DNA of 5,694 bases, taken from contig JAQWAJ010000141.1 in assembly GCA_028707745.1 (NCBI GenBank), positions 1 through 5,694 of the forward strand, written 5' to 3'. Under the pieces are notes generated by a model, which searched no databases, was not told the DNA's origin, and worked only from the letters and a program-made list of their open reading frames with translations. The DNA comes from Bacteroidales bacterium. GTDB taxonomy: Bacteria; Bacteroidota; Bacteroidia; Bacteroidales; UBA12481. Made by a program: the position numbers and the translations under genes. Within the stretch, counting starts at the first letter, position 1; each line of letters begins with the position of its first letter. Below are positions 5,292-5,694 of the stretch, piece after piece.

Positions 5292-5694
5292 ATGAAAAAT
5301 TTTAAATTGTTTTTGTTGGGTATTGCTGGTTTAGCATGCTCTTTTCATGTATCTGGTCAGAAAATGAATTGCTTGACAAAAGCAGAAAAGGCCTCAGGTT
5401 GGGAATTGCTTTTTGACGGAAAAAGCATGGAAAAATGGCGTTGTTATAAGATGGATAAAGTACAGGGCTGGTCGGTTGAAGACGGAGTGATGACTGCACT
5501 GGGACTACCCGATGGCAAAGGCGGGGACATTGTAACACGCGAAAAATATCAGGATTTCGAATTATACCTGGAATGGAAAGTGGAGCAAAACAGTAACTCG
5601 GGAGTTTTCTTTCATGTGGTTGAAGGAGAACAGTATGAAACAGTTTACATGACCGGACCAGAATACCAGTTGCTCGATGATGTCGGATTTCACC
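5292..5694 (+). CDS. DUF1080 (3-keto-disaccharide hydrolase-like) secreted protein, N-terminal part; runs off the window
   Basis: 134 codons are visible and the frame is open at the window end. Residues 1-22 form a signal peptide (KNFKLFLLGIAGLACSF, probable cleavage after HVSG), so the product is exported to the periplasm or beyond. The mature part begins the DUF1080 domain (PF06439): GWELLFDGKSMEKWR (36-50), a GWSVEDGVMTA strand (59-69), then DFELYLEWKVEQNSNSGVFF (88-107), corresponding to the family's typical DFEL-(x)n-NSGIF block. The fold is a concanavalin-like beta sandwich; members act on 3-keto-glycosides or are found with polysaccharide-degradation genes. A GGA (5284-5286) lies five bases before the ATG. 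It is divergent from the lipoprotein gene. The specific substrate cannot be inferred from this fragment. Confidence 0.92.
   Translation, partial: MKNFKLFLLGIAGLACSFHVSGQKMNCLTKAEKASGWELLFDGKSMEKWRCYKMDKVQGWSVEDGVMTALGLPDGKGGDIVTREKYQDFELYLEWKVEQNSNSGVFFHVVEGEQYETVYMTGPEYQLLDDVGFH

Overview
The window reads as a chromosomal segment of a member of the Bacteroidota, most likely class Bacteroidia. The clues are promoter -7 boxes of the Bacteroidota type (TAnnTTTG), weak or absent Shine-Dalgarno sequences at most starts, a lipoprotein with acidic residues after its lipid-bearing cysteine, and a DUF1080 (3-keto-disaccharide hydrolase-like) secreted protein. Genus cannot be fixed from the sequence alone. 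Seven of the eight genes lie on the minus strand and only the last is on the plus strand.

Read in the direction of transcription (right to left), the minus-strand genes are: a surface-type lipoprotein with an internally duplicated beta-helix-like region (5224-3800), followed by an intrinsic terminator; a tight three-gene operon of a 53-residue YqaE/Pmp3 membrane protein (3656-3495), D-aminoacyl-tRNA deacylase dtd (3492-3040) and deoxyribose-phosphate aldolase deoC (3035-2154), with gaps of 2 and 4 bases; an ArsR-family repressor and queD (2051-1749 and 1745-1299, 3 bases apart), driven from a promoter that sits inside an inverted repeat; a 205-base spacer built largely of seven-base repeats; and the 5' part of DNA polymerase I (polA, 1093 to beyond base 1). 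At the right end a DUF1080 protein gene (5292 onward) diverges from the lipoprotein gene and runs off the window.

Most of the content is housekeeping: DNA repair and replication (polA), tRNA quality control (dtd), deoxynucleoside salvage (deoC) and a pterin step towards queuosine (queD). The less ordinary parts are (1) the arsR-queD pair with its candidate operator, which suggests a metal- or thiol-sensing control of a zinc-dependent pterin enzyme; (2) the composite heptamer-repeat element in front of polA; (3) an 11-threonine linker in PolA encoded by a nine-base tandem repeat; and (4) the small yqaE gene, easily missed because of its size. I see no defence system, CRISPR array, insertion sequence, tRNA or rRNA, and no convincing wholly new system.
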